A stretch of DNA of 5,222 nt from Spirochaetales bacterium (lineage in GTDB: Bacteria > Spirochaetota > Spirochaetia > SPDA01), in the NCBI GenBank assembly GCA_004525155.1, contig SPDA01000201.1, positions 1 through 5,222 of the forward strand, in the 5' to 3' direction. A program made the position numbers and the translations under genes. The notes beneath the pieces were generated by a model. That model saw nothing but the letters and a program-made list of their open reading frames with translations. It made no database searches and was not told where the DNA came from. This document shows positions 1 through 5,222 of the stretch, piece after piece. Numbering within the stretch: the first letter of the stretch is position 1; the number at the start of each line of letters is the position of its first letter.

Positions 1-673
1 CCCGCCCGCCGGATTCTCCGTCTGTTTCTCCCGCCCCGAAATTAAGCGCGTATTCCACTTCCGCCTTGAGCCTGTCCGCGCCTTCCAGGTCCATTTTATT
101 GATGACATAGACATCGCCGATTTCCATGACCCCCGCTTTGAGGGCCTGAATTTCATCCCCAAGGCCCGGCACAAGTACCAGGAGCACCAGGTCCGAAAGC
201 CTCATGATCTCCACTTCGTTCTGGCCGACTCCGATTGTTTCGATGATGACGGTGTCGAACCCGGCAGCGTCGAGAATCTTGACCGCGTCCCAGCAGCCGG
301 ATGACAGGCCGCCGAGGTGTCCACGGGAAGCCATGGAACGTATGAAAACCCCCGGATCCCTGCTGTGATCCTGCATCCGGAGTCTGTCACCCAGGATGGC
401 GCCCCTGGTAAAGGGCGAACTGGGATCCACGGCGATTATGCCTACCCGTTTTCCTCCGTCCCTGTATAAATGGATGAGCCTGTTAACCAGGGAACTCTTG
501 CCGGAACCGGGAGCGCCGGTTATGCCTAAATTCACGGCCCTCCCGGTGTGGGGATAAAGGATGCGGATAAGATTTTCTTTCTCCGGAAGGTTGTTCTCGA
601 CAAGGGTGATGCCCTGGGCTATAGCCCTGAACCTGCCGTCCAGGATATCGCGGGCCAGGCCTTCCACGTCCAT
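1..673 (-). CDS. meaB: MeaB/ArgK-type G3E GTPase, chaperone of methylmalonyl-CoA mutase (C-terminus outside window)
   Basis: MeaB proteins are cytoplasmic GTPases that bind B12-dependent mutases, gate cofactor loading and protect or rescue the mutase from inactivation. The frame is open from an ATG at 673 to the window edge, giving 224 residues; the family is usually about 310-330, so roughly the last third is missing. Visible motifs: P-loop GAPGSGKS (residues 53-60), DPSSP (83-87), SRGHLGG (116-122), the conserved switch-like ETIGVGQ (145-151) and the guanine-specificity motif NKMD (192-195). The N-terminal helical part before the P-loop has normal length. It follows the mutase small subunit by only 4 bases and has no convincing Shine-Dalgarno, so translation is probably coupled to that gene. 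Adjacency to both mutase subunits makes mutase, rather than another acyl-CoA mutase or an arginine-transport role, the clear partner. Confidence 0.95.
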   Translation of the reverse strand, partial: MDVEGLARDILDGRFRAIAQGITLVENNLPEKENLIRILYPHTGRAVNLGITGAPGSGKSSLVNRLIHLYRDGGKRVGIIAVDPSSPFTRGAILGDRLRMQDHSRDPGVFIRSMASRGHLGGLSSGCWDAVKILDAAGFDTVIIETIGVGQNEVEIMRLSDLVLLVLVPGLGDEIQALKAGVMEIGDVYVINKMDLEGADRLKAEVEYALNFGAGETDGESGGR

Positions 674-677
674 GCTG

Positions 678-1073
678 TCAGACCGCCGCTTCGATAAAGG
701 CCGCAACGTCCTTGATGCGTGTACCCGGCGTGAAGATTTCGCGGATGCCTCGGCTTTTTAGAAAGGTGATGTCCTCCGCCGGAATGATGCCGCCGCCGAA
801 CACGATTATGTCTTCCGCCCCTTCCGCCTTGAGCAGTTCCGCCACTCTGGGGAACAGTTCATTATGCGCGCCGGAAAGCAGGCTCAGGCCCAGGAACTTC
901 ACGTCCTCCTGGATGGCGGCTTTGACTATGGCCTCGGGAGACTGCCGGATGCCGGTGTAGATGACTTCGTACCCTTCATCCCGGAGCGCACGGGCTATGT
1001 ATTTCGCTCCCCTGTCGTGGCCGTCTAGGCCCGGTTTGGCTATCAGTATGCGGATAGTGTTTTTTTCCGTCAT
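678..1073 (-). CDS. mcmA2: Methylmalonyl-CoA mutase small subunit (cobalamin-binding domain)
   Basis: This is the separate B12-binding subunit that pairs with the catalytic large subunit encoded just upstream to interconvert methylmalonyl-CoA and succinyl-CoA. The 131 residues form one flavodoxin-like B12 domain. The base-off/His-on signature is complete: D17-x-H19-x-x-G22 (GLDGHDRG), where H19 is the lower cobalt ligand, then S64-L65-L66-S67, then the glycine-rich GGGIIP (93-98) that packs against the nucleotide tail. Length matches stand-alone small subunits (about 130-140). The ATG at 1073 is preceded by GAAGG (1080-1084) six bases away, and that site overlaps the stop codon of the large subunit; the gap between the genes is 10 bases. 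Other B12 mutases use the same domain, so the substrate is inferred from the large subunit's active-site residues. Confidence 0.95.
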   Translation of the reverse strand: MTEKNTIRILIAKPGLDGHDRGAKYIARALRDEGYEVIYTGIRQSPEAIVKAAIQEDVKFLGLSLLSGAHNELFPRVAELLKAEGAEDIIVFGGGIIPAEDITFLKSRGIREIFTPGTRIKDVAAFIEAAV

Positions 1074-1083
1074 GTTTTACCTT

Positions 1084-2757
1084 CTATAATACGACTGATT
1101 CACGGTACTCGCCGAACACGGACCGGAGCACCCGGCAGATTTCCCCAAGGGTCGCGTATTCCCTGACAGCGTCAAGAATGAGCGGCACCAGGTTGACGGT
1201 ATCATCCCCGGCGGCGGCGTGCAGTGTCCCGAGCAGCGTTTCCACTTTTCCGCTGTTCCGCGATTTGCGCACGTCCGCAAGTTTTTTCCGCTGCAGGTCC
1301 CCGATAGCCGGGTTTACTTTAAGAAGGTTCGGGGCGGTCTCTTTTTCCGCCTGGAACTTGTTCACACCGACTACGATGCGCTCCCCGGCTTCCAAGTCCT
1401 TCTGGTGCCTGTAGGCGGCGTCCTGAATTTCCTTCTGGATGTAGCCTTTCTCTATCGCCTTCACCATGCCTCCCATTTCATCAATCTTGTTCAGGTAGTC
1501 ATATACCTTTTCCGAAATCCGGTCCGTCAGGGCTTCGACGTAGTAGGAGCCAGCCAGAGGATCCGCGGTATTGATGACTCCGGACTCGTGGGCGATGATC
1601 TGCTGGGTGCGGAGCGCTATGGTTACCGAGTCTTCCGTCGGCAGGGCCAGAGCTTCGTCCCTGGAATTCGTGTGCAGGCTCTGGGTGCCGCCTAAAACCG
1701 CGGCCAGGGTCTGCACGGCGACCCGCACGATGTTGTTGTCCGGCTGCTGGGCGGTAAGGGTGGAACCGGCTGTCTGGGTGTGGAAGCGGAGCATCATTGA
1801 TTTCTCGTTCTTCGCCCCGAACCTGTTTTTCATTATCTGTGCCCAGATTCTCCTCGCGGCCCTGAACTTTGCCACTTCCTCCAGCAGATCGTTGTGGGCA
1901 TTGAAGAAAAACGAAAGCCTGTCGGCGAAGGAATCCACGTCGAGACCCGTCTCAAGGGCGTTCTTTACATACTCGATGCCGTTGGCCAGGGTAAAGGCAA
2001 CTTCCTGCACCGCCGTGGAACCCGCTTCCCGGATGTGGTAACCGGAAATACTTATCGTGTTCCAGTTCGGCATATGTTCCGAACAGTACTGGAAAATATT
2101 GTTGATGAGCCGCATGGAAGGCAGCGGCGGGAAAATATAGGTGCCCCTGGCAATGTATTCCTTCAGGATGTCGTTCTGAATGGTGCCGGAGAGTTTCTCT
2201 GCCGGCACGCCCTGCTTCTCCGCCACGGCCAGATACATGCACAGGAGAACCGCCGCCGGCGCGTTTATGGTCATGGAGGTGGATATCCGGTCCAGGGGAA
2301 GCCCGTCGAACAGGATTTCCATGTCCTTCAGGGTATCGATGGCCACGCCGACCTTGCCCACCTCGCCCTCGCTCATGGGATCGTCGGAATCATAGCCGAT
2401 CTGCGTGGGCAGGTCGAAGGCGATGGAAAGCCCTGTCTGCCCCTGTCCAAGGAGGTATTTGTAGCGCCTGTTGGATTCCTCTGCATTGCCGAACCCGGCG
2501 TACTGGCGCATGGTCCAGAAGCGGCCGCGGTACATGGTCGGCTGAACACCCCTGGTGAAGGGATACTCCCCGGGGAAGCCGATTCTTTCCCCGAAATCGT
2601 TAAGTGTTTTTTCGTCCGGCAGGTATAGCCTTTCCGCAGCAGTGTCGGAACCTGTTCTGAATTCCTTTTTCTGCTCGGGAAATTTGGCTAGTGTCTTTTT
2701 AAGTGTTTCTTCTTCCCATTTTTTTTTCTTTTGTTCGATGTCGTCGAAATAACTCAC
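1084..2757 (-). CDS. mcmA1: Methylmalonyl-CoA mutase large (catalytic) subunit, GTG start
   Basis: This is the catalytic TIM-barrel subunit of adenosylcobalamin-dependent methylmalonyl-CoA mutase, 557 residues, without the C-terminal B12 domain carried by single-chain mutases; that domain is the next gene. Substrate-site residues known from the Propionibacterium enzyme are recognisable with a constant offset of three: Y86 in TMRQYAGF (Y89), S111 (S114), Q194 in TIQND (Q197), R204 (R207) and H241 in ISGYH (H244). Further on, SLHTNSRDE (360-368) retains N364 and E368, which contact adenosylcobalamin in the family. Tyr at 86 and Arg at 204 favour methylmalonyl-CoA over isobutyryl-CoA, whose mutases carry Phe and Gln there. 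Start: the codon is GTG at 2757, preceded by AGGGAG five bases away; no ATG lies between it and the first conserved region. It is 17 bases downstream of the SucD-like remnant and probably shares its transcript. Confidence 0.96.
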   Translation of the reverse strand: MSYFDDIEQKKKKWEEETLKKTLAKFPEQKKEFRTGSDTAAERLYLPDEKTLNDFGERIGFPGEYPFTRGVQPTMYRGRFWTMRQYAGFGNAEESNRRYKYLLGQGQTGLSIAFDLPTQIGYDSDDPMSEGEVGKVGVAIDTLKDMEILFDGLPLDRISTSMTINAPAAVLLCMYLAVAEKQGVPAEKLSGTIQNDILKEYIARGTYIFPPLPSMRLINNIFQYCSEHMPNWNTISISGYHIREAGSTAVQEVAFTLANGIEYVKNALETGLDVDSFADRLSFFFNAHNDLLEEVAKFRAARRIWAQIMKNRFGAKNEKSMMLRFHTQTAGSTLTAQQPDNNIVRVAVQTLAAVLGGTQSLHTNSRDEALALPTEDSVTIALRTQQIIAHESGVINTADPLAGSYYVEALTDRISEKVYDYLNKIDEMGGMVKAIEKGYIQKEIQDAAYRHQKDLEAGERIVVGVNKFQAEKETAPNLLKVNPAIGDLQRKKLADVRKSRNSGKVETLLGTLHAAAGDDTVNLVPLILDAVREYATLGEICRVLRSVFGEYRESVVL

Positions 2758-2762
2758 AGCCT

Positions 2763-2768
2763 CTCCCT
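2763..2768 (-). promoter_or_regulatory. Shine-Dalgarno of mutase large subunit
   Basis: Read on the minus strand this is AGGGAG, five bases before the GTG at 2757. It lies in the 17-base gap after the remnant's TAG stop (2775-2777) and supports the non-ATG start. Confidence 0.7.
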
Positions 2769-2774
2769 GCCGCT

Positions 2775-3179
2775 CTAGGCCGACAATTCCTGTTCCGATG
2801 GAAGAACACCCTTGTCATTATAAAGGCCGATGCGGGATATGTTTATAAGATGATGGTAATCCAGGTTTTCCGAAATGCTGTTATTCCCCCGGCTGCCGCA
2901 GACTAAGGTTGCGGCGGGGACAAACCCGTTGAAAACACTGCCCCCGGTGCTGAAGAGAACGGCGCGGAATTTATCTGCCGGAACCGGATCCTCCGCGTAC
3001 AAAGTGCCTTGTCCAAAAAAAATATCGACCATCCCGGCATAGGATTCTTCCGGGGCCATAACGGCCTTCCCCGGGGTCCGCACAACAAGGTCCGCCTGTT
3101 TCTGGTCGAAAGATTCGAAGGCATCCTGCGCTTTCCCTGATTTTGCGGCCAGTTCCGCGATTTTTTCTTTTTCACTCAT
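2775..3179 (-). pseudogene. sucD: Internally deleted remnant of CoA-acylating succinate-semialdehyde dehydrogenase (SucD-like), open 134-codon frame
   Basis: Intact SucD enzymes (about 450-470 residues) reduce succinyl-CoA to succinate semialdehyde with NAD(P)H. This frame runs from ATG to TAG without interruption but is only 134 residues, and by remembered comparison with Clostridium kluyveri SucD it is three family segments in the correct order. Residues 1-40 match the N-terminal helix, including AQ (17-18) and the GKAV end (37-40). Residues 40-76 match the stretch just after the catalytic cysteine: VMAPEESY, then YAEDP and DKFR. Residues 77-134 match the C-terminus: TGGS, FNGF, CGSRG, then NSISENL and LINISRIG. 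Two in-frame gaps remove the dinucleotide-binding region with the catalytic Cys, and later the region before the C-terminal strand. No dehydrogenase activity is expected. The start still has AGGGG seven bases upstream. It is the first gene of the mutase operon. It may be a dying gene, a translated leader, or a small protein with a new role. Confidence 0.85.
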
Positions 3180-3224
3180 GACATTTCCCCTGTGTCTTCT
3201 CCCAAAGCGGCAGATTAAAAGTGT

Positions 3225-3240
3225 ATTGTATTTTGTATAC
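3225..3240 (-). promoter_or_regulatory. Candidate operator, copy 1 (leftward operon)
   Basis: On the minus strand the element reads GTATACAAAATACAAT, matching copy 2 (3365-3380, plus strand) at 14 of 16 positions. It includes the palindrome GTATAC at its upstream edge and covers the proposed -10 and start-point region of the leftward promoter. TTGTATAC-like palindromes are often bound by GntR-family regulators; that assignment is inference, and no regulator gene is in the window. Confidence 0.55.
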
Positions 3241-3260
3241 TAATAAAAAAATAATGTCCA
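3232..3260 (-). promoter_or_regulatory. Candidate sigma70-type promoter of the leftward sucD-remnant/mutase operon
   Basis: On the minus strand TGGACA (3255-3260) and TACAAA (3232-3237) are separated by 17 bases, in the only non-coding DNA upstream of the operon. The -10 is a weak match (four of six) and neighbouring hexamers such as TATACA or TACAAT could serve instead. The resulting leader would be about 45 bases, too short for a riboswitch. Confidence 0.35.
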
Positions 3261-3283
3261 CACTGTTCACCTGCTGTACTTTC

Positions 3284-3308
3284 TGCACACCATTCACGGC
3301 TTTGTGCA
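3284..3308. repeat. Short inverted repeat in the divergent control region
   Basis: TGCACA (3284-3289) and TGTGCA (3303-3308) are exact inverted copies separated by 13 bases, with no extension of the pairing on either side. The repeat lies about 75 bases before the predicted abfD start point, a position usable by an activator, but six-base arms can occur by chance. Confidence 0.25.
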
Positions 3309-3335
3309 ATCTCCGGCCTTTTCCGGGAAGGACTA

Positions 3336-3364
3336 TTTACAAAATCACTGCCTTCCACGATAAT
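3336..3364 (+). promoter_or_regulatory. Sigma70-type promoter of abfD
   Basis: TTTACA (3336-3341) and GATAAT (3359-3364) each match the consensus at five of six positions and have the ideal 17-base spacing. The predicted start point near 3371 would give a leader of about 33 bases containing the abfD ribosome binding site. It is immediately followed by operator copy 2. Confidence 0.65.
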
Positions 3365-3380
3365 GTATACACTATACAAT
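3365..3380 (+). promoter_or_regulatory. Candidate operator, copy 2 (abfD side)
   Basis: GTATACACTATACAAT directly abuts the -10 hexamer and spans the predicted transcription start, the classic place for a repressor. It repeats copy 1 (3225-3240) in inverted orientation with two mismatches. On the other strand it contains two TGTATA half-sites in tandem. Confidence 0.6.
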
Positions 3381-3390
3381 CCCAGAGGTA

Positions 3391-3397
3391 GAAGGAG
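3391..3397 (+). promoter_or_regulatory. Shine-Dalgarno of abfD
   Basis: GAAGGAG lies six bases before the ATG at 3404. This strong site fixes the start there rather than at the second in-frame ATG at 3413 (M4). Confidence 0.85.
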
Positions 3398-3403
3398 AAA
3401 CCC

Positions 3404-4861
3404 ATGGCCCTCATGACGGGAAAGGAATATCGGGAAAGCCTTAAAGACAGACGGCCCCTTACAGTATACATGAATGGAGCTCTCCTGCACGAACCTACGG
3501 ACCACCCCATAATACGGGCTTCCATCAACTCCATTGCCCTTACCTACGAACTGGCCGAAGACCCTGTGCACAGGAGTGCCTTGACAGCCACATCAGCCCT
3601 GACCGGCAAAACGATAAACCGGTTCTGCCACCTTCACCAGAGCCCGGAGGAACTCTACCGTAAATGCGGCATGCAGCGCCTTCTCGGCCAGAAATGCGGT
3701 ACCTGCTTCCAGCGCTGCGTCGGTATGGATGCCTTCAACTCCATCTACCTTACGACCTACGAGATGGACGAAAAACACGGTACCGATTACCAGAAACGCT
3801 TTATCGAATACATCAAAACCGCCAAGGAGACGGACTGGGTCATAGACGGTGCGATGACGGACCCCAAAATGGACCGGAGCTTACGGCCGGCCCAGGCTCC
3901 CGACGCCTATGTGCGGGTTGTAAAGCGTTCAAAGGACGGGGTTACAATCCGGGGCGCGAAAATGCACCAGACAGGAGCGATCAACAGCCACGAAATACTC
4001 ATCATGCCCACCATCACCATGCTGGAAGGGGAGGAGGATTTCGCTATCTGCTGCGCTGTCCCGGCGGACGACCCCGGCATTACCTACATCTACGGCAGGC
4101 AGTCCTGCGACACCCGCCTGCTGGAGGATCCGGACGGCGAAAATCTCGATGCCGGCAGCAAGTACGGCGGGCAGGAGTGCATAATCGTGTTCGACGACAT
4201 TTTCGTTCCGAACGAAAGGATATTCCTGGACCGGCAGACGGATTTCACCGGCCGGCTTGTGGAAACCTTTGCGGGTTATCACCGGTCGAGTTACGCCTGC
4301 AAGACCGGCGTCGGGGATGTGGCAATCGGAGCCGCCGCCCTGATGGCGGAATACAACGGCACTGCAAGGGCTTCCCACGTGAAGGACAAGATTGTTGAAA
4401 TGATACATCTTAACGAAACCATCTGGTCCTCCTGCGTGGCCTGCTGCTACAAGGGAGAAAAGACCCCTGCCGGCAATTATCTTATCGACCTGCTTCTTGC
4501 CAATGTTGCAAAGCAGAACGTTACCAGGTTCCCCTACGAAATTGCCAGGCTGCTGCAGGACATTGCCGGCGGCATCATGGTGACCATGCCGGGCGCCGGG
4601 GAGTTCACAAACCCGGCGACAAAGGAATACATCGAAATGTACCTGTCCGGGGCCAAGCAGAACGGCGGGACTGCCGAAAACCGGTTCAAGCTCCTTAGGC
4701 TCATCGAGAACCTTACCATGGGCCGCGCCGCCGTGGGCTACCTTACCGAATCCATGCACGGCGCCGGGAGCCCCCAGGCCCAGCGCATCATGATAACGAG
4801 GCTCGCGGCTGTGGAAAAGAAAAAGGAAATGGCGAAACTCATAGCCCGAATCGGGGATTGA
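3404..4861 (+). CDS. abfD: 4-hydroxybutyryl-CoA dehydratase / vinylacetyl-CoA delta-isomerase
   Basis: AbfD is a cytoplasmic, oxygen-sensitive homotetramer with FAD and a [4Fe-4S] cluster that dehydrates 4-hydroxybutyryl-CoA to crotonyl-CoA by a ketyl-radical route and also isomerises vinylacetyl-CoA. The 485 residues cover the full length (Clostridium aminobutyricum enzyme about 490). Family blocks seen in order: RFCHLHQS (73-80), the ligand block with C101 and C105 followed by VGMDAFN (106-112), DGAMTDPK (148-155), GAKMHQTGAINSHE (184-197), YGRQSCDTR (230-238), GGQE (255-258), FAGYHRSSYACK (289-300), SHVKDK (324-329), DIAGGIMVTMP (386-396) and TESMHGAGSPQAQRIMI (448-464). Expected cluster ligands are C101, C105, H293 and C299. 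The spacing H293-x5-C299 is one residue shorter than the His292/Cys299 pair of C. aminobutyricum, and C98 is an extra cysteine beside the first ligand pair. It is the first gene of the rightward operon, overlapping none, one base before the CoA-transferase. Confidence 0.95.
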   Translation: MALMTGKEYRESLKDRRPLTVYMNGALLHEPTDHPIIRASINSIALTYELAEDPVHRSALTATSALTGKTINRFCHLHQSPEELYRKCGMQRLLGQKCGTCFQRCVGMDAFNSIYLTTYEMDEKHGTDYQKRFIEYIKTAKETDWVIDGAMTDPKMDRSLRPAQAPDAYVRVVKRSKDGVTIRGAKMHQTGAINSHEILIMPTITMLEGEEDFAICCAVPADDPGITYIYGRQSCDTRLLEDPDGENLDAGSKYGGQECIIVFDDIFVPNERIFLDRQTDFTGRLVETFAGYHRSSYACKTGVGDVAIGAAALMAEYNGTARASHVKDKIVEMIHLNETIWSSCVACCYKGEKTPAGNYLIDLLLANVAKQNVTRFPYEIARLLQDIAGGIMVTMPGAGEFTNPATKEYIEMYLSGAKQNGGTAENRFKLLRLIENLTMGRAAVGYLTESMHGAGSPQAQRIMITRLAAVEKKKEMAKLIARIGD

Positions 4862-4862
4862 T

Positions 4863-5222
4863 ATGAAACCCTGGCGTGAGGATTATCAGAAAAAAGTGCG
4901 GGGAGTCCCCGAGGCGCTGGAAGCGGTTCACTCCGGGAACAGGGTTGCAGTGGGACACGCCGCCGGCGAACCGGAGCCCCTGGTATCGGAGATGGTCCGT
5001 CAGGCCGGAAGGCTCAAGAACGTTGAAGTTGTGCATATGTTCTCGCTCTACCCCTGCGATTACGCGAAGCCGGAATACGCGGGTATTTTCCGTCATAACT
5101 CTCTCTTTGTGAGCGCCGGTGTCAGGGAAGCGGTCAATTCCGGCAGGGCGGATATCACGCCCTGTTTTTTCTCCGAGATACCCCGGCTTTTCAGGGACGG
5201 CCTGCTTCCGGTGGATGCCGCC
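4863..5222 (+). CDS. abfT: 4-hydroxybutyrate CoA-transferase-like protein, acetyl-CoA hydrolase/transferase family (N-terminal part only)
   Basis: The first 120 codons are present; the family is about 430-440 residues, so roughly a quarter is seen. The N-terminus follows the AbfT/Cat2 pattern: tryptophan W4, a helix then SGNRVAVGHAAGEP (24-37), the PLVSEM helix (39-44), KNVEVVHMFSLYP (52-64), KPEY (69-72), then CFFSEIPRLFRDGLLPVD (101-118). These enzymes move CoA from acetyl-CoA or butyryl-CoA to 4-hydroxybutyrate through a glutamyl-CoA intermediate; the catalytic glutamate lies beyond the window. The ATG follows the abfD stop by one base (TGATATG) and GGGGA within the end of abfD provides a ribosome site, so the two are co-translated. 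Position next to abfD favours 4-hydroxybutyrate as acceptor, giving the dehydratase its substrate, but acetate, butyrate or succinate CoA-transferases of the same family cannot be excluded from this part. Confidence 0.87.
   Translation, partial: MKPWREDYQKKVRGVPEALEAVHSGNRVAVGHAAGEPEPLVSEMVRQAGRLKNVEVVHMFSLYPCDYAKPEYAGIFRHNSLFVSAGVREAVNSGRADITPCFFSEIPRLFRDGLLPVDAA

Noticed and set aside
1894..2628. 244-codon plus-strand open frame inside the mutase large subunit
   Set aside because: Antisense shadow of a confidently identified gene, with no promoter or recognisable protein motif.
3182..3184. Alternative ATG just upstream of the SucD remnant start
   Set aside because: It reads ATG TCA TGA and stops at once. 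The ATG at 3179 has the better-spaced ribosome site and continues into the conserved N-terminus.
3180..3403. Possible B12 or other riboswitch in front of the mutase operon
   Set aside because: The predicted leader before the remnant is only about 45 bases and no B12-box-like sequence or compact stem set is visible.
3464..3469. Third GTATAC palindrome, inside abfD
   Set aside because: It encodes conserved-frame residues (Val-Tyr), and the flanks do not extend the 16-base operator match. One extra six-base hit is expected by chance in a window of this size.
3215..3571. 118-codon minus-strand frame spanning the control region and the start of abfD
   Set aside because: It covers the promoters and the 5' end of abfD on the opposite strand and shows no recognisable domain.
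3664..4398. 244-codon plus-strand frame overlapping abfD in another register
   Set aside because: The product is rich in Arg, His and Gly without family features, as expected for a shifted reading of abfD.
3929..4759. Long open frame on the minus strand (276 codons) inside abfD
   Set aside because: It is antisense to a complete, strongly conserved dehydratase gene, its product resembles no family I recognise, and GC-rich coding DNA commonly opens such frames.
1..5222. CRISPR arrays, tRNA or rRNA genes, insertion sequences
   Set aside because: No regularly spaced repeats, cloverleaf-like sequence, transposase or terminal inverted repeats were seen; nearly all bases belong to the metabolic genes.

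Overview
The window is a compact, almost fully coding stretch with two divergent gene groups around a 224-base AT-rich control region (3180-3403). The genes point to an anaerobic fermenting bacterium. The split methylmalonyl-CoA mutase with its MeaB chaperone is typical of propionate/succinate metabolism. 4-hydroxybutyryl-CoA dehydratase is an oxygen-sensitive iron-sulfur flavoenzyme of 4-hydroxybutyrate, 4-aminobutyrate and succinate fermenters. GC-rich coding sequence and Shine-Dalgarno-led genes fit several anaerobic phyla (for example Bacillota), and the lineage cannot be fixed from this sequence alone.

Minus strand, read from the centre to the left: a 134-codon remnant of a CoA-acylating succinate-semialdehyde dehydrogenase (2775-3179), the methylmalonyl-CoA mutase large subunit (1084-2757, GTG start), its B12-binding small subunit (678-1073), and meaB (673 to 1, cut by the window edge). 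Gaps are 17, 10 and 4 bases, so this looks like one operon. Plus strand, from the centre to the right: abfD (3404-4861), then after one base the start of a 4-hydroxybutyrate CoA-transferase-like gene (4863 onward, cut by the window edge).

The two arms meet at succinyl-CoA. The mutase links methylmalonyl-CoA and succinyl-CoA. A SucD enzyme would reduce succinyl-CoA to succinate semialdehyde, which a dehydrogenase (not in the window) turns into 4-hydroxybutyrate. The CoA-transferase and AbfD then give 4-hydroxybutyryl-CoA and crotonyl-CoA. The bridging enzyme, SucD, is the one that is damaged here: its reading frame is open, but it consists of three separate pieces of the family joined by two in-frame internal deletions, without the cofactor-binding core or the catalytic cysteine.

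The control region carries a good sigma70-type promoter for abfD, a weaker candidate for the leftward operon, and two copies of a 16-base element (14 of 16 identical). The copies are inverted relative to each other, so each reads the same way relative to its own gene and lies at or just after the -10 region. This looks like a shared operator coordinating both arms. The points most worth following up are the SucD remnant, the paired operator and an altered iron-sulfur ligand spacing in AbfD.
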